Shown here piece after piece: positions 36,383 to 48,374 of a DNA stretch of 64,000 nucleotides. Position 1 is the first letter of the stretch. Each line of letters opens with the position of its first letter. Origin of the DNA: Sporomusa sphaeroides DSM 2875 (GTDB lineage Bacteria > Bacillota > Negativicutes > Sporomusales > Sporomusaceae). Location of the stretch: positions 1,440,524 to 1,504,523 of the forward strand of contig NZ_CP146991.1 in assembly GCF_001941975.2 (NCBI RefSeq), written 5' to 3'. Below the pieces are notes generated by a model that did no database searches, was not told the DNA's origin, and saw only the letters and a list, made by a program, of their open reading frames with translations. Both the position numbers and the translations under genes were made by a program.

Positions 36383-37282
36383 CTATAGGGTGGTGGTATG
36401 GGTTGCCAGTATTCGGGCAAAATCGTCCGGCAGGGGTGCTGTGACGGTAATCGGTTCTTTTGTTGACAGCTGCTCAAAGCTTACCGATACGGCGTGCAAG
36501 GCTTGTCTGGACATAAGCGGAGAACGGCTGCCGTACATGCGGTCGCCGATGATGGGGTAGCCAAGATGAGCTAAATGAACCCGTATCTGGTGGGTTCGGC
36601 CGGTATCCAGTACCAGTTCGAGCAGTGAAGTGGCAGCAAAGGTGCGGACAGTTTGGTAATGGGTAACAGCCTCCTCGCCTTTGGTGCTGATGGCCCGCCG
36701 GTTTGGTGAGTTTGGATGCGGGCCGATAGGGGCGGCAATTGTTCCCGACGGCGGCTGAGGCACACCTTGGACTAGAGCCCAATAGGTACGCTTGAGGGTC
36801 CTTGCCTTTAATTGCTCTTCTAATAAAAACTGGCTGCGGGAATCTTTCGCGAAAATTATGCAGCCCGATGTTTCCCGGTCTAACCTGTGAACTGCGCGAA
36901 CGGTACTCAGGATGCCGCGCTCACGGAGGTGATAAGCCAGATGGTTGGCCAGAGTACCACCGGTTGTTTGTCCGGTGGGATGAACCAGCTGGTAAGGAGG
37001 TTTATTCAAAACCAGTACCTGCTCATCCTCATAAAGAATATCGATGTCTCCCGGTTCAGGCTCAACCCCATAGGATGTATCTTCAAGCAGTAAAACGCGT
37101 AAATTGTCGTTTGCCTTAAGCTGACGCTGAAGAAAAGCAGGCTTGCCGTTTAAGAATATTCCTTTTTGGCGTGTCAGCTTCTGGATTTGCCGTCCGGAGC
37201 AGTGCAGTACCTGCTTAAGATAGTCTTCTACCGTGAGGCTGGTATGCTCTGGTGAGATTTTATGGTTTTGGAATGATTTCAT
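36383..37282 (-). CDS. RluA-family pseudouridine synthase
   Basis: About 299 residues: an S4-like N-terminal RNA-binding segment (TVEDYLKQVLHCSGRQIQKLTRQKGIFLNG from about residue 17), then the catalytic domain with the active Asp in VHRLDRETSGCIIFAKD near 138, and LVLDTGRTHQIRVHLAHLGYPIIGD near 230. Acts on rRNA or tRNA uridines; the exact target is not deducible. ATG at 37282 (MKSFQNHK) is preferred to a 40-residue upstream extension that has no family similarity. Confidence 0.92.
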   Translation of the reverse strand: MKSFQNHKISPEHTSLTVEDYLKQVLHCSGRQIQKLTRQKGIFLNGKPAFLQRQLKANDNLRVLLLEDTSYGVEPEPGDIDILYEDEQVLVLNKPPYQLVHPTGQTTGGTLANHLAYHLRERGILSTVRAVHRLDRETSGCIIFAKDSRSQFLLEEQLKARTLKRTYWALVQGVPQPPSGTIAAPIGPHPNSPNRRAISTKGEEAVTHYQTVRTFAATSLLELVLDTGRTHQIRVHLAHLGYPIIGDRMYGSRSPLMSRQALHAVSVSFEQLSTKEPITVTAPLPDDFARILATHTTTL

Positions 37283-37373
37283 TAATAAATAGCCTTCTTT
37301 CAAAAAAGGTATGTACAATTCTACTATAAAATAAAATCCTGCAGTTGGCAAATGCCTTCCCCAGATTCCAGGA

Positions 37374-37424
37374 CTAGTGCTGCATCTGGTGATATACTTC
37401 ATGTTATTCTGAGTGCAGCACTAG
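37374..37424. repeat. Palindromic repeat, family C, copy 1 (before mutY)
   Basis: CTAGTGCTGCATCTGGTGATAT at one end and TGCAGCACTAG at the other form an 11-base inverted repeat. The first 22 bases match the element at the end of mutY with one difference. Confidence 0.65.
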
Positions 37425-37472
37425 CGCTGTTGTGTTATGATAGGAATAATTAATTAGGAAGGAAAGCCAATT

Positions 37473-38519
37473 ATGACATTAGCAACCCAGTTATTGGACT
37501 GGTATTACGAAAACGCCAGGGATTTGCCTTGGCGTCAGGATAAAGATGCATATAAAATTTGGGTTTCGGAGATTATGCTGCAGCAAACACGGGTAGAAGC
37601 TGTAAAGGGTTATTATCAGCGATGGATTGACCGGTTTCCCACACCCGCGGTTTTGGCAGAGGCCTCTGAACAGGAAGTATTGCAGTATTGGCAGGGGCTG
37701 GGATATTACAGTCGGGCCCGCAATTTGCTGGCCGGGGTACGGGAGGTATGTGCAGCCTATGGGGGGGAAGTACCGGAAGACGAGCAGTTGATCAGGCAGC
37801 TTCCTGGGGTGGGAGACTATACTGCCGGTGCTATCGCGAGCATTGCCTATAACCGGCGGGTGCCGGCTGTTGACGGCAATGTCTTGAGAATTTTCAGCCG
37901 GCTGTTTTGCCTGGAGAGTGATATCAGCAAGCAGGCGACCAAACGGGAGATTGCCGGCTTGCTGCATCGGCATATGCCTGACAGCAGTCCGGGAGATTTT
38001 AACCAGGCGCTGATGGATTTGGGATCCATGATCTGTATTCCCCGACGTCCCCGCTGCCAGGTTTGTCCGCTAAGCAATTTGTGTGAAGGCTATGCACGGG
38101 AGGTTCAGGATACGTTACCAGTGCGGCCTGCCAAGAAAGAGCCTGTGTTGGTGCAGTTAGCTGCCGGTCTGGTATTGCAGGACGGAAAATATCTGGTGCG
38201 GCAGCGCCCGGCCAAAGGTCTGTTGGCCGGGATGTGGGAATTTCCCACTGTGGAACTTACTGGTGGGCAGGCAGCAGACCGGTGTCTAACAGCAGTACTG
38301 TGGCATGAGTTTGGTCAGGAAGTCGATGTAGGGGAAGAGCAGTTTCATTATATCCATATATTTAGTCACCGGAAATGGGATATTTCCTTTTTTTCATGTC
38401 AATGGCTGTCAGGCAATGGGGTGATGAAGGAAGGCCAATGGCGGAGTCTTACTGAATTTAGCAATATGCCCTGGGCCGGTCCCCATCATAAGGTTGCCCT
38501 GGCATTGGCTGAAAGCTAG
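37473..38519 (+). CDS. mutY: A/G-specific adenine glycosylase
   Basis: 348 residues. It removes adenine mispaired with 8-oxoguanine. WVSEIMLQQTRVEAV near residue 30 holds the catalytic Glu, the helix-hairpin-helix LPGVGDYTAGAIASIAY lies near 110, and VDGNVLRI near 132 has the catalytic Asp. The [4Fe-4S] cysteines are in CIPRRPRCQVCPLSNLC near 188-204. A C-terminal NUDIX-like domain for 8-oxoG recognition follows (GLLAGMWEFP near 250). Its stop codon lies inside a perfect palindrome of repeat family C. Confidence 0.96.
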   Translation: MTLATQLLDWYYENARDLPWRQDKDAYKIWVSEIMLQQTRVEAVKGYYQRWIDRFPTPAVLAEASEQEVLQYWQGLGYYSRARNLLAGVREVCAAYGGEVPEDEQLIRQLPGVGDYTAGAIASIAYNRRVPAVDGNVLRIFSRLFCLESDISKQATKREIAGLLHRHMPDSSPGDFNQALMDLGSMICIPRRPRCQVCPLSNLCEGYAREVQDTLPVRPAKKEPVLVQLAAGLVLQDGKYLVRQRPAKGLLAGMWEFPTVELTGGQAADRCLTAVLWHEFGQEVDVGEEQFHYIHIFSHRKWDISFFSCQWLSGNGVMKEGQWRSLTEFSNMPWAGPHHKVALALAES

Positions 38520-38555
38520 TGCTGCATCCGGTGATATTGCCGGATGCAGCACTAG
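38516..38555. repeat. Palindromic repeat, family C, copy 2 (overlapping the mutY stop)
   Basis: CTAGTGCTGCATCCGG and CCGGATGCAGCACTAG form a perfect 16-base inverted repeat around 8 bases. The mutY TAG stop is inside the left arm. A diverged copy precedes mutY. Confidence 0.75.
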
Positions 38556-38566
38556 AGGCTGTGGCA

Positions 38567-38654
38567 TAAAGAAAACACGGCTTATGCCGAGCTCCAGCGA
38601 AGGCGAAAGCCGATGTTGCCCTTATCCAGGCGAAAGTTATACTTTCTATCAGGA
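38567..38654 (-). repeat. Dispersed intergenic repeat, family A, copy 2 (inverted)
   Basis: Read on the minus strand it begins GAAAGTATAACTTTC, continues GGATAAGGGCAACATCGG and ends AAGCCGTGTTTTCTTTA, very close to the copy at about 49.95 kb. It retains CGGCTT/AAGCCG pairing. Confidence 0.75.
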
Positions 38655-38658
38655 TAAA

Positions 38659-38704
38659 AAAGCGTACTCCTAGCTGCGATGGCTGCGAGTACGCTTTTTT
38701 TACT
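38659..38704. terminator. Bidirectional terminator between mutY and a 31-residue ORF
   Basis: AAAGCGTACTC pairs with GAGTACGCTTT around about 16 bases, with A and T runs outside on both sides. Confidence 0.8.
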
Positions 38705-38795
38705 CTTTTTTAGTTGCTTCCTGAGCTCGGGTTACCGGCTCTTTTTTAGTCTTTCCACTTTGCTTAGGGCCGCGGCCAGGTTTTTTATCCCCCAC
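38700..38795 (-). CDS. Small basic ORF, 31 residues
   Basis: Reads MGDKKPGRGPKQSGKTKKEP and ends RAQEATKKE: very rich in Lys, Gly and Pro, with no hydrophobic core, probably disordered and possibly nucleic-acid binding. It starts at GTG 8 bases after GGAGG, a strong ribosome site, and ends in a terminator, which together argue that it is a real gene. I do not recognise a family. It is convergent with mutY and divergent from the PFOR gene. Confidence 0.55.
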   Translation of the reverse strand: MGDKKPGRGPKQSGKTKKEPVTRAQEATKKE

Positions 38796-38982
38796 ACCCG
38801 TCACCTCCAACTGTGTTTAGCTAATAGTATACCCATGAAAAGAGCGGCATATACCTGCATAATATCAGAAACGGGCCGTTGCAAAACGCAGTTTAAAATT
38901 TTTTCAGTAAATTTTGTGTTTTGTAAAAAAAATAAAAGGTTTTTTGCAATTGATTCCGAACTAATATTACAAAACAAATTAC

Positions 38983-38993
38983 TGGTCAGACCA
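38983..38993. promoter_or_regulatory. GntR/FadR-type palindrome before the PFOR gene
   Basis: TGGTCAGACCA is a perfect palindrome matching the TGGT-N3-ACCA form of PdhR/LldR-like operators. It lies in an unusually long AT-rich gap (38796-39275) that otherwise shows only candidate -10 boxes (for example TATAAT near 39195) and no gene. Confidence 0.4.
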
Positions 38994-39239
38994 CTGTACC
39001 AGCATACCGTTAAAAAACTTTACAAGGGAGTGAAAATTCAAAAAAATAAAAATTAATTATAACATATACAAATTATGAATTCAAGAAATATTGGCAATAT
39101 TTTTGCGCTAAAAAACGAAAAAAAATGCTATTTCCACACAATTTTTTCATCTATAAGCAGGAGTCTAGGGTTTTTACAAGAATGTATACAATATAATTTC
39201 ACAATTATTTCTTGTTAACACAATTTTTCTAGCTAGTAA

Positions 39240-42818
<3,579 letters not shown>

Positions 42819-42840
42819 GCATCAGCTAGTCTTATAAGAA

Positions 42841-42886
42841 TAAAAAAGCGCTATTTGCCGGTACAAGGCAAATAGCGCTTTCTTTT
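42841..42886 (+). terminator. Intrinsic terminator after the PFOR gene
   Basis: AAAGCGCTATTTGCC pairs with GGCAAATAGCGCTTT around GGTACAA, followed by a T-rich tract. Confidence 0.88.
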
Positions 42887-42907
42887 ATCCTGACACAAAA
42901 CCAGACC

Positions 42908-42995
42908 CGGTGAGGGCAGACGCCAAGCAACGCTGCGCCGCTGGCGCTTAACCTACGCTCTTGCATAACGGCCGCCCTCGCCTCAGTAATGTTGA
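42908..42995. repeat. Dispersed intergenic repeat, family B, copy 2
   Basis: Matches the copy at about 4.26 kb over CAACGCTGCGCCGCTGG, CTTAACCT and CGCCTCAGTAATGTTGA. GAGGGC (42912-42917) and GCCCTC (42974-42979) close a stem where the other copy uses GCGGG/CCCGC. Confidence 0.6.
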
Positions 42996-43020
42996 CGGCT
43001 GTAAGGAACGCGTCACGCCG

Positions 43021-43644
43021 CTAACAATACTTGATATCTACTCTGACAATATGAGCTGGCGAAGACGAACCCGCCAGCGTTAAAGGAATTTTTTCCGTAC
43101 CGGCCTGGAGGGTAAGCAGCAGGAAATCTCCTGCCAGCAGTTCGTACCTTTCACTGTTGTCAATGGTGAGAGTGATGCTGCCTTCCACACAATAGAAGGC
43201 TGAACTCACTTTAGCAAACCGGGCAGGGTCGGCCGGTTTTGTCTCCAGGGCAATCGGTCTGTTATCCTTAGTGTGAATGGCAGCCAGCTCTCCGGCGCAG
43301 GCGCCTGCCAGCATTACATTAAAATCACGGACTTTGCCAAAACTTGTGGTTGTCCAGTCACCGCTGAAGCTGTCTTGCTCAAAAGGTGTCAGCGTTACAC
43401 TGTGATGACCTGCATGTTCCAGCTTCATTGTGCCTTCCAGTACCATAATCAGCCGCCATACTCCCGGCAGGGACGTAAAAACAGATTCTTCGGTTTCAAC
43501 TCTGGCTGAGCTAAGGCGCCATTGAAAATTGCGCTCACTATAAACGGCATCCTTGGGATAAATGGCAATTTGTGTCGTAGTGCCGCCAGACCAGTTGCTG
43601 GTGGTCTGTTCCTGACGGCGTACTAATTCAACTTCATAAGACAT
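43021..43644 (-). CDS. HutD/Ves family cupin-like protein
   Basis: 207 residues. NWSGGTTTQIAIYP near residue 15 and FQWRLSSARVETEESVFTSLPGVWRLIMVLEG near 35-66 are HutD signatures, and a double-stranded beta-helix fold is expected. HutD genes occur with histidine-utilisation loci and are thought to modulate pathway activity; the exact function is unproven. ATG at 43644 has AAGGGGAG upstream; the longer in-frame form is not supported. A TGG-TATAAT extended -10 lies about 60 bases upstream on the minus strand. It neighbours ftcD and fchA, which act on formiminoglutamate. Confidence 0.85.
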   Translation of the reverse strand: MSYEVELVRRQEQTTSNWSGGTTTQIAIYPKDAVYSERNFQWRLSSARVETEESVFTSLPGVWRLIMVLEGTMKLEHAGHHSVTLTPFEQDSFSGDWTTTSFGKVRDFNVMLAGACAGELAAIHTKDNRPIALETKPADPARFAKVSSAFYCVEGSITLTIDNSERYELLAGDFLLLTLQAGTEKIPLTLAGSSSPAHIVRVDIKYC

Positions 43645-43841
43645 ATTTTTTCTCCCCTTCAACGCTGTAGTCTGTTGTAACGAAACAATATATATGCAAT
43701 TATTATACCAATGTTTTGACAATGCGGCTATCATGCCGCAGTACACCGGCATGGATTTTGAGCAAATTGTATATAGTACAGGAGTTGGGGCTTATTTGTC
43801 GAAAAGAGGATTAAAGGGGAGAAAACTCTGCAGGAGGATAT

Positions 43842-45452
43842 ATGGTTTATCGATTGTACTTGGTAGTTTTAGCATTTATAGTAACATTCTGCTTCTGGCC
43901 GGTGGCAGCTTTAGCTATCGGAGAAAACCCGGACCACCGGGTTTTAATTGTAGCTGGCGATGAAAATTTTCCCCCGTATGAATTTGTTGATAGTATTGAT
44001 GGGTCTCAGGTTTACCGGGGGTTTAATGTTGATCTCTTAAAAGCCGTTGCGCTTAGTACCGGTTATGAAATTCAATTCCGCCCTTTGCCCTGGGCAGAGG
44101 CGATGCGGGCGCTGGACCGCGGGGAAGTTCATGCCGTAGGCGGAATGAAATATAATTCCGAGCGTGATAAACGGTATGATTTTTCCGAAGCCTATATGAC
44201 GAATTCGTTGGCTATTTTTGTTCGCAAAGACATGCAGGCCATTGCTTCAATTGATGATTTAACCGGATATAAGGTTGCTGTGCAGAAAGATGCTGTGAGT
44301 TACTACCGGTTGAAAGACCTCCCGGTACATTTATGGCTTACCTCCAGTCAGGAAGAAACGCTGGCCTTATTAGTCAACGGCGAAGTGGATGCTGCTGTGG
44401 GCAATCACTTGACAGGCAAATATATTTTGCAGCGGACCAATAAGCATGAAAATATTAAAATTGTTGGTGGGGCTATTGATCCGGAAGGGTATTGCGTGGC
44501 AGTACAGGAAGGCGACCCGCTGCTTGTTGTTTTTAACAGAGGGTTAGCCGATATTAAGCAAAATGGCACATATGACAAAATCTATGCCAAATGGTTTGGT
44601 GAGCCGGTGGACTACCCTGTGCAGTACTATAAGCGCAATTTTAGCATTGCCTTAGGGGGTGTGGTGGTACTGGTTGTTGTTGCCGCCGTATTCATTCAAA
44701 TTAATCTGTACTTACAACGGGAGGTAAAAAAGCGCACTCTCGAAATTCAAAAGATTAACGAAGAATTACAGCGAAAAGATAAGATGGAGGCACTGGGTAA
44801 GCTTGTTGCCTGTATCGCCCATGAAATCCGCACACCCTTGACGTCGATCAAGACTTTTGTTGAGTTATTGCCAGCTAAGTACGATAATCCCTTGTTTAGA
44901 GAAAAGATAAGTCAATTTGTGCCGCAGGAAGTGGAGCGGCTTAATACGATTGTGAATGATTTGCTGTCCTATGCAAATCCGCGCAAGATTGAGCGGGAAA
45001 CTACCCCGCTGAAACGCCTGATTGATAATGTTATGGTATTTTTCGCCGATGCCATCGCCAGGCAAGGGATCGATTTGCAGATAGATATTAACGAAGAAGT
45101 GCTTGTCCAGGTGGATAGACAGCAAATGAAACAGGTAATGATCAATATTTTTTTAAATGCTATCCAGGCAGTAGAAGGCACAGAGCATGCCAAACTGACA
45201 GTCAGCGGCGGTATAATGGACGGCCTGCCGTATTTGGCTATCTTCGACAATGGTGCGGGTATTGCTGAGGAAAACCGGAAATTTCTCTTTGAACCTTTTT
45301 TTTCGACGAAAGACAGAGGGACAGGCTTAGGCCTGTTTGTTAGTTATCAGCTGGCTAAACAAAACCGGGTGGATATCAGGATTGACAGCCAGGCCGGCAG
45401 CGGCACAAGGGTAACATTACTATTTAACTCTGAGGAGAATGAAGATGCATAA
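43842..45452 (+). CDS. Sensor histidine kinase with extracellular amino-acid-binding domain
   Basis: 536 residues. A signal peptide or first helix is followed by a family 3 solute-binding domain (about 30-245; FPPYEFVDSIDGSQVYRGFNVDLLKAVA near 40). A membrane helix lies near 265-285 and a short coiled coil follows. The DHp box has the phospho-His in CIAHEIRTPLTSIK near 325, and the ATPase motifs are FDNGAGIAE and GTGLGLFVSY near the C-terminus. Ligands of this binding-domain class are mostly polar amino acids. It overlaps its response regulator by 8 bases, forming a two-component pair. Confidence 0.92.
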   Translation: MVYRLYLVVLAFIVTFCFWPVAALAIGENPDHRVLIVAGDENFPPYEFVDSIDGSQVYRGFNVDLLKAVALSTGYEIQFRPLPWAEAMRALDRGEVHAVGGMKYNSERDKRYDFSEAYMTNSLAIFVRKDMQAIASIDDLTGYKVAVQKDAVSYYRLKDLPVHLWLTSSQEETLALLVNGEVDAAVGNHLTGKYILQRTNKHENIKIVGGAIDPEGYCVAVQEGDPLLVVFNRGLADIKQNGTYDKIYAKWFGEPVDYPVQYYKRNFSIALGGVVVLVVVAAVFIQINLYLQREVKKRTLEIQKINEELQRKDKMEALGKLVACIAHEIRTPLTSIKTFVELLPAKYDNPLFREKISQFVPQEVERLNTIVNDLLSYANPRKIERETTPLKRLIDNVMVFFADAIARQGIDLQIDINEEVLVQVDRQQMKQVMINIFLNAIQAVEGTEHAKLTVSGGIMDGLPYLAIFDNGAGIAEENRKFLFEPFFSTKDRGTGLGLFVSYQLAKQNRVDIRIDSQAGSGTRVTLLFNSEENEDA

Positions 45453-46812
45453 ATTACTGATTGTTGACGATGAACCAGCTATCTGTACTTCCCTGTATTT
45501 TGCCCTGGAGGATAAATATCTGGTGACAATGGCGAATTCGGCCGAGGAGGCGCTGGCCGCTGTTGCTAAACAGGAGTTTAATATTGTCTTATTGGATTTG
45601 AAACTAGGCAGTGCTGACGGCATGGAAGTATTAAAAGCAATAAAGCAAATTGACGGCAGTATTATTGTGATTATTATGACTGCCTATGGCAGCATACAAT
45701 CGTCGGTGGCAGCGATTAAAGCCGGCGCGTTTTACTATCTGACTAAGCCTATTAATATGGATGAGCTCCATATGCTGCTGACCAATGCTTCCGAATATAT
45801 CGGGATGCGTTCTAAAGTTGAATATTTAAACGAAAAGCTGACAGAACAAAATGAAATAGCAGGCATGGTCGGTACTTCGGCGGCTATGCGGCAGATTCAG
45901 CATGATATCGAGCGGGTTAAAAACGTTGATTCCAATGTCCTCATCTGTGGGGAAAGCGGTACAGGCAAGGAACTTGTCGCCAAAGCCCTGCATTACTTAA
46001 GTGTGCGCAAAAAAGAACCCTTTGAGGTCATTAACTGTGCCGCTATCCCGGCAGAACTCTTGGAAAGCGAGCTGTTCGGTTATGAAAAGGGCGCCTTTAC
46101 CGGCGCGGTACAACGGAAAAAAGGAATTTTTGAACTGGCCGACCAAGGTACGTTATTTCTGGACGAAATCGGCGAGATGGACATAAAGTTGCAAGCCAAA
46201 CTGCTGCGGGTAGTACAGGAAAAGGAAATAGCGCCAATTGGCTCCTGTCAGCGTCGAAAGATCAATGTGCGTATTATTTGCGCTACCAACCGGAATTTGA
46301 AGCAGATGGTTGCGGAAGGAAAGTTCCGGGAAGATTTATTTTTTCGTCTTAATGTTGTAAGCTTTCAGTTGCCGCCGCTGCGGCAGCGGCGGGAAGACAT
46401 TCCGTTATTGGCCCAGTATTTTGTTAATAAATACAATAGAAAGATGGCCAAACAAATTAAATATATTGAACCGGATTTTTTGGAGCGGCTCACGCAATAT
46501 GAGTTTAAGGGTAATGTCAGGGAATTGGAGAATATTATTGAACGCACCATGGTGTTCGCTGATGACGGTGTCCTGCGCGCCGCCAGTTTACCGGCAGAAG
46601 TGCAGCAATACCATATCCTAGCCGAAGAGAAGCCGGCTGAAGGCCCCAGGGTGATACCGGTTTATGTGGGCGAGGATTTGGGTGAAATCGAAAGAAAGGT
46701 CATTATCCAGACCTTGCAGCATTATCGGGGAGATAAGGCTAAAACCGCACAGACTTTAAAAATCAGTGAACGCAAATTATGGTATAAGATTAAAGAATAT
46801 GAATTGAAATAA
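45445..46812 (+). CDS. NtrC-family sigma-54-dependent response regulator
   Basis: 455 residues in three domains: receiver with the phospho-acceptor Asp51 in VLLDLKLG; AAA+ domain with Walker A GESGTGKE near 170 and the sigma-54 contact loop GAFTGA near 215; C-terminal Fis-type helix-turn-helix ending KISERKLWYKIKEYELK. The ATG at 45445 is 7 bases after GAGGAG and is preferred to the ATG 6 bases earlier. The next gene downstream has a textbook sigma-54 promoter, so gltS is the likely target. Confidence 0.94.
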   Translation: MHKLLIVDDEPAICTSLYFALEDKYLVTMANSAEEALAAVAKQEFNIVLLDLKLGSADGMEVLKAIKQIDGSIIVIIMTAYGSIQSSVAAIKAGAFYYLTKPINMDELHMLLTNASEYIGMRSKVEYLNEKLTEQNEIAGMVGTSAAMRQIQHDIERVKNVDSNVLICGESGTGKELVAKALHYLSVRKKEPFEVINCAAIPAELLESELFGYEKGAFTGAVQRKKGIFELADQGTLFLDEIGEMDIKLQAKLLRVVQEKEIAPIGSCQRRKINVRIICATNRNLKQMVAEGKFREDLFFRLNVVSFQLPPLRQRREDIPLLAQYFVNKYNRKMAKQIKYIEPDFLERLTQYEFKGNVRELENIIERTMVFADDGVLRAASLPAEVQQYHILAEEKPAEGPRVIPVYVGEDLGEIERKVIIQTLQHYRGDKAKTAQTLKISERKLWYKIKEYELK

Positions 46813-46828
46813 TAATGCAAATTTTTCA

Positions 46829-46868
46829 ACTCCTGCAAATTTTTCATGCAAAATTTGCAGGAGTTTTT
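46829..46868 (+). terminator. Intrinsic terminator after the response regulator
   Basis: ACTCCTGCAAATTTT pairs with AAAATTTGCAGGAGT around TCATGC, followed by TTTTATT. Confidence 0.85.
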
Positions 46869-46880
46869 ATTCCAACCCAG

Positions 46881-46963
46881 AGTATGCCTTTTTAAAACAG
46901 GATAAAGACACCTGCTGCTCCGGCTTGCGCCTAAGGTTTGGTGAAAGCCGGATTTTTTATGAT
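46881..46963 (+). repeat. Dispersed intergenic repeat, family A, diverged copy
   Basis: CCTTTTTAAAACAGGATAAAG, then CCGGCTTGCGC and AAAGCCGG followed by ATTTTTTA. It shares the layout and part of the sequence of the other family A copies but is less conserved. It lies upstream of the sigma-54 promoter. Confidence 0.45.
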
Positions 46964-47008
46964 CAACCCTGTTTTTTACAGTATAATCATATTTTTCCTG
47001 AAGCTTAG

Positions 47009-47025
47009 TTGGCATGATAATTGCA
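47009..47025 (+). promoter_or_regulatory. Sigma-54 (-24/-12) promoter of gltS
   Basis: TTGGCATG-ATAA-TTGCA matches the sigma-54 consensus, with the invariant GG (47011-47012) and GC (47023-47024) exactly 10 bases apart. It lies about 100 bases before gltS and directly downstream of an NtrC-family activator gene. Confidence 0.9.
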
Positions 47026-47123
47026 ATAATTATAAACGAAACAGCAAGTATCAGAGAAGGAGGGAGCCACAGCGTAGTAGCACCGCCTGAGTCAGGCAAA
47101 AAAAAACAGTGGGAGGGAACAAT

Positions 47124-48350
47124 GTGAGTTTTGAAGTAGTGAATCAGGTCATGGTGATGAAACTTGATATTGTCGCTACAGTAGCTATTGCCATTTTACT
47201 ATTAATGTTTGGTGCCTGGATACGCCGCGTATTCCCGGTATTAGCCCGGTTCTGCATTCCATCGGCAGTTATCGGCGGGTTTACCTTTTCCCTATTGGCC
47301 TGGATTCTTAAGGAAACCAATCTGATGGCATTCAAGATGGATACCACGCTGCAAATGCCTTTTATGCTCGCCTTCTTTACTACCGTAGGTTTGGGCGGCA
47401 GTTTTGGACTTATTAAAAAGGGCGGTAAATCGCTCATTATCTATTTGGTGGGCTGCTGGGTTTTAGCCATCATGCAGAACGTTGTTGGCGCAGGCACGGC
47501 ATTTTTGACAGGAATTCATCCGGTGCTTGGTGTAATGGCTGGCGCAGTTTCGCTGGAAGGCGGTATGGGAGCGGCTTCGGCGTTCGGTCCGACAGCAGAG
47601 CAGCTGGGGGTTCAGGGAGCCTTTGTTGTTGCTGTGGCATCGGCGACTTATGGCTTAATCAGTGGCGGCTTGATGGGCGGACCTCTGGCTAAATGGCTGA
47701 TTGAGCGCTATAATTTACCCATTGAAACCAGTCAGGAAAATCTGGAAGAGCTGAATGAAGTCAAAGAGGAAGAAGCTATTACCAGTGACAAGGTTATGTA
47801 CATGCTGGCCATTATACTTGTAGCTATGGTGCTTGGCGCTATGGGTTCAGCCAAGCTCAAGGATATTACCGGCTTTGTACTGCCAGGCTATGTTGGCGCA
47901 ATGTTTGTTGCTGTGATCATCAGAAACTTTAATGATGTCAAACCGGTGTTCAATATGAGTGAGAAAGCAACAGACTTAATTGCCGATGTCAGTCTGGGAG
48001 TATTCCTCACAATGGCCATGATGTCTTTGAAAATTTGGGAAATATCCAACCTGGCAGGGCCGCTTTTAATCATTCTGGCTGTCCAAACCATTTTTATTCT
48101 GGTTTACTGCATTTACTTCCTGTTCCCGTTACTGGGACGCAATTACGACGCTGCCGTCATGTGTGCAGGCATGCTGGGGCATGGTCTTGGCGCTACCCCG
48201 AACGCGATTGCCAACATGGGCGCCGTGTCAGAACGCTATGGGGTAGTTTCACGCAAGGCTTTCCTGATTGTCCCGCTCTGCGGTGCGGTATTAATCGATA
48301 TTGTTGCGATACCTAACATTGTATGGTTTATCAATTATTTTGCCAAATAA
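47124..48350 (+). CDS. gltS: Sodium/glutamate symporter GltS
   Basis: About 408 residues with 10-12 membrane segments and the GltS motifs: GAWIRRVFPVLARFCIPSAVIGGF near residue 30, GLGGSFGLIKKGGK near 90, LEGGMGAASAFGPTAEQLG near 145 and the repeat-half equivalent GHGLGATPNAIANMGAV near 355. Imports glutamate with Na+. The GTG at 47124 has GGGAGGG 7 bases upstream. It is transcribed from a sigma-54 promoter, followed by ftcD, so glutamate or a close analogue such as formiminoglutamate is the probable substrate. Confidence 0.93.
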   Translation: MSFEVVNQVMVMKLDIVATVAIAILLLMFGAWIRRVFPVLARFCIPSAVIGGFTFSLLAWILKETNLMAFKMDTTLQMPFMLAFFTTVGLGGSFGLIKKGGKSLIIYLVGCWVLAIMQNVVGAGTAFLTGIHPVLGVMAGAVSLEGGMGAASAFGPTAEQLGVQGAFVVAVASATYGLISGGLMGGPLAKWLIERYNLPIETSQENLEELNEVKEEEAITSDKVMYMLAIILVAMVLGAMGSAKLKDITGFVLPGYVGAMFVAVIIRNFNDVKPVFNMSEKATDLIADVSLGVFLTMAMMSLKIWEISNLAGPLLIILAVQTIFILVYCIYFLFPLLGRNYDAAVMCAGMLGHGLGATPNAIANMGAVSERYGVVSRKAFLIVPLCGAVLIDIVAIPNIVWFINYFAK

Positions 48351-48374
48351 CAGTAATTTGAAGGAGAGTAGTAT

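Noticed and set aside
36383..37402. 40-residue N-terminal extension of the pseudouridine synthase
   Set aside because: The extra residues match nothing in the family, and the start at 37282 gives the normal S4-like N-terminus.
38679..39056. Plus-strand open frame of 125 codons after mutY
   Set aside because: It begins inside a terminator and overlaps the better supported 31-residue minus-strand ORF. Its product is low-complexity with no ribosome site.
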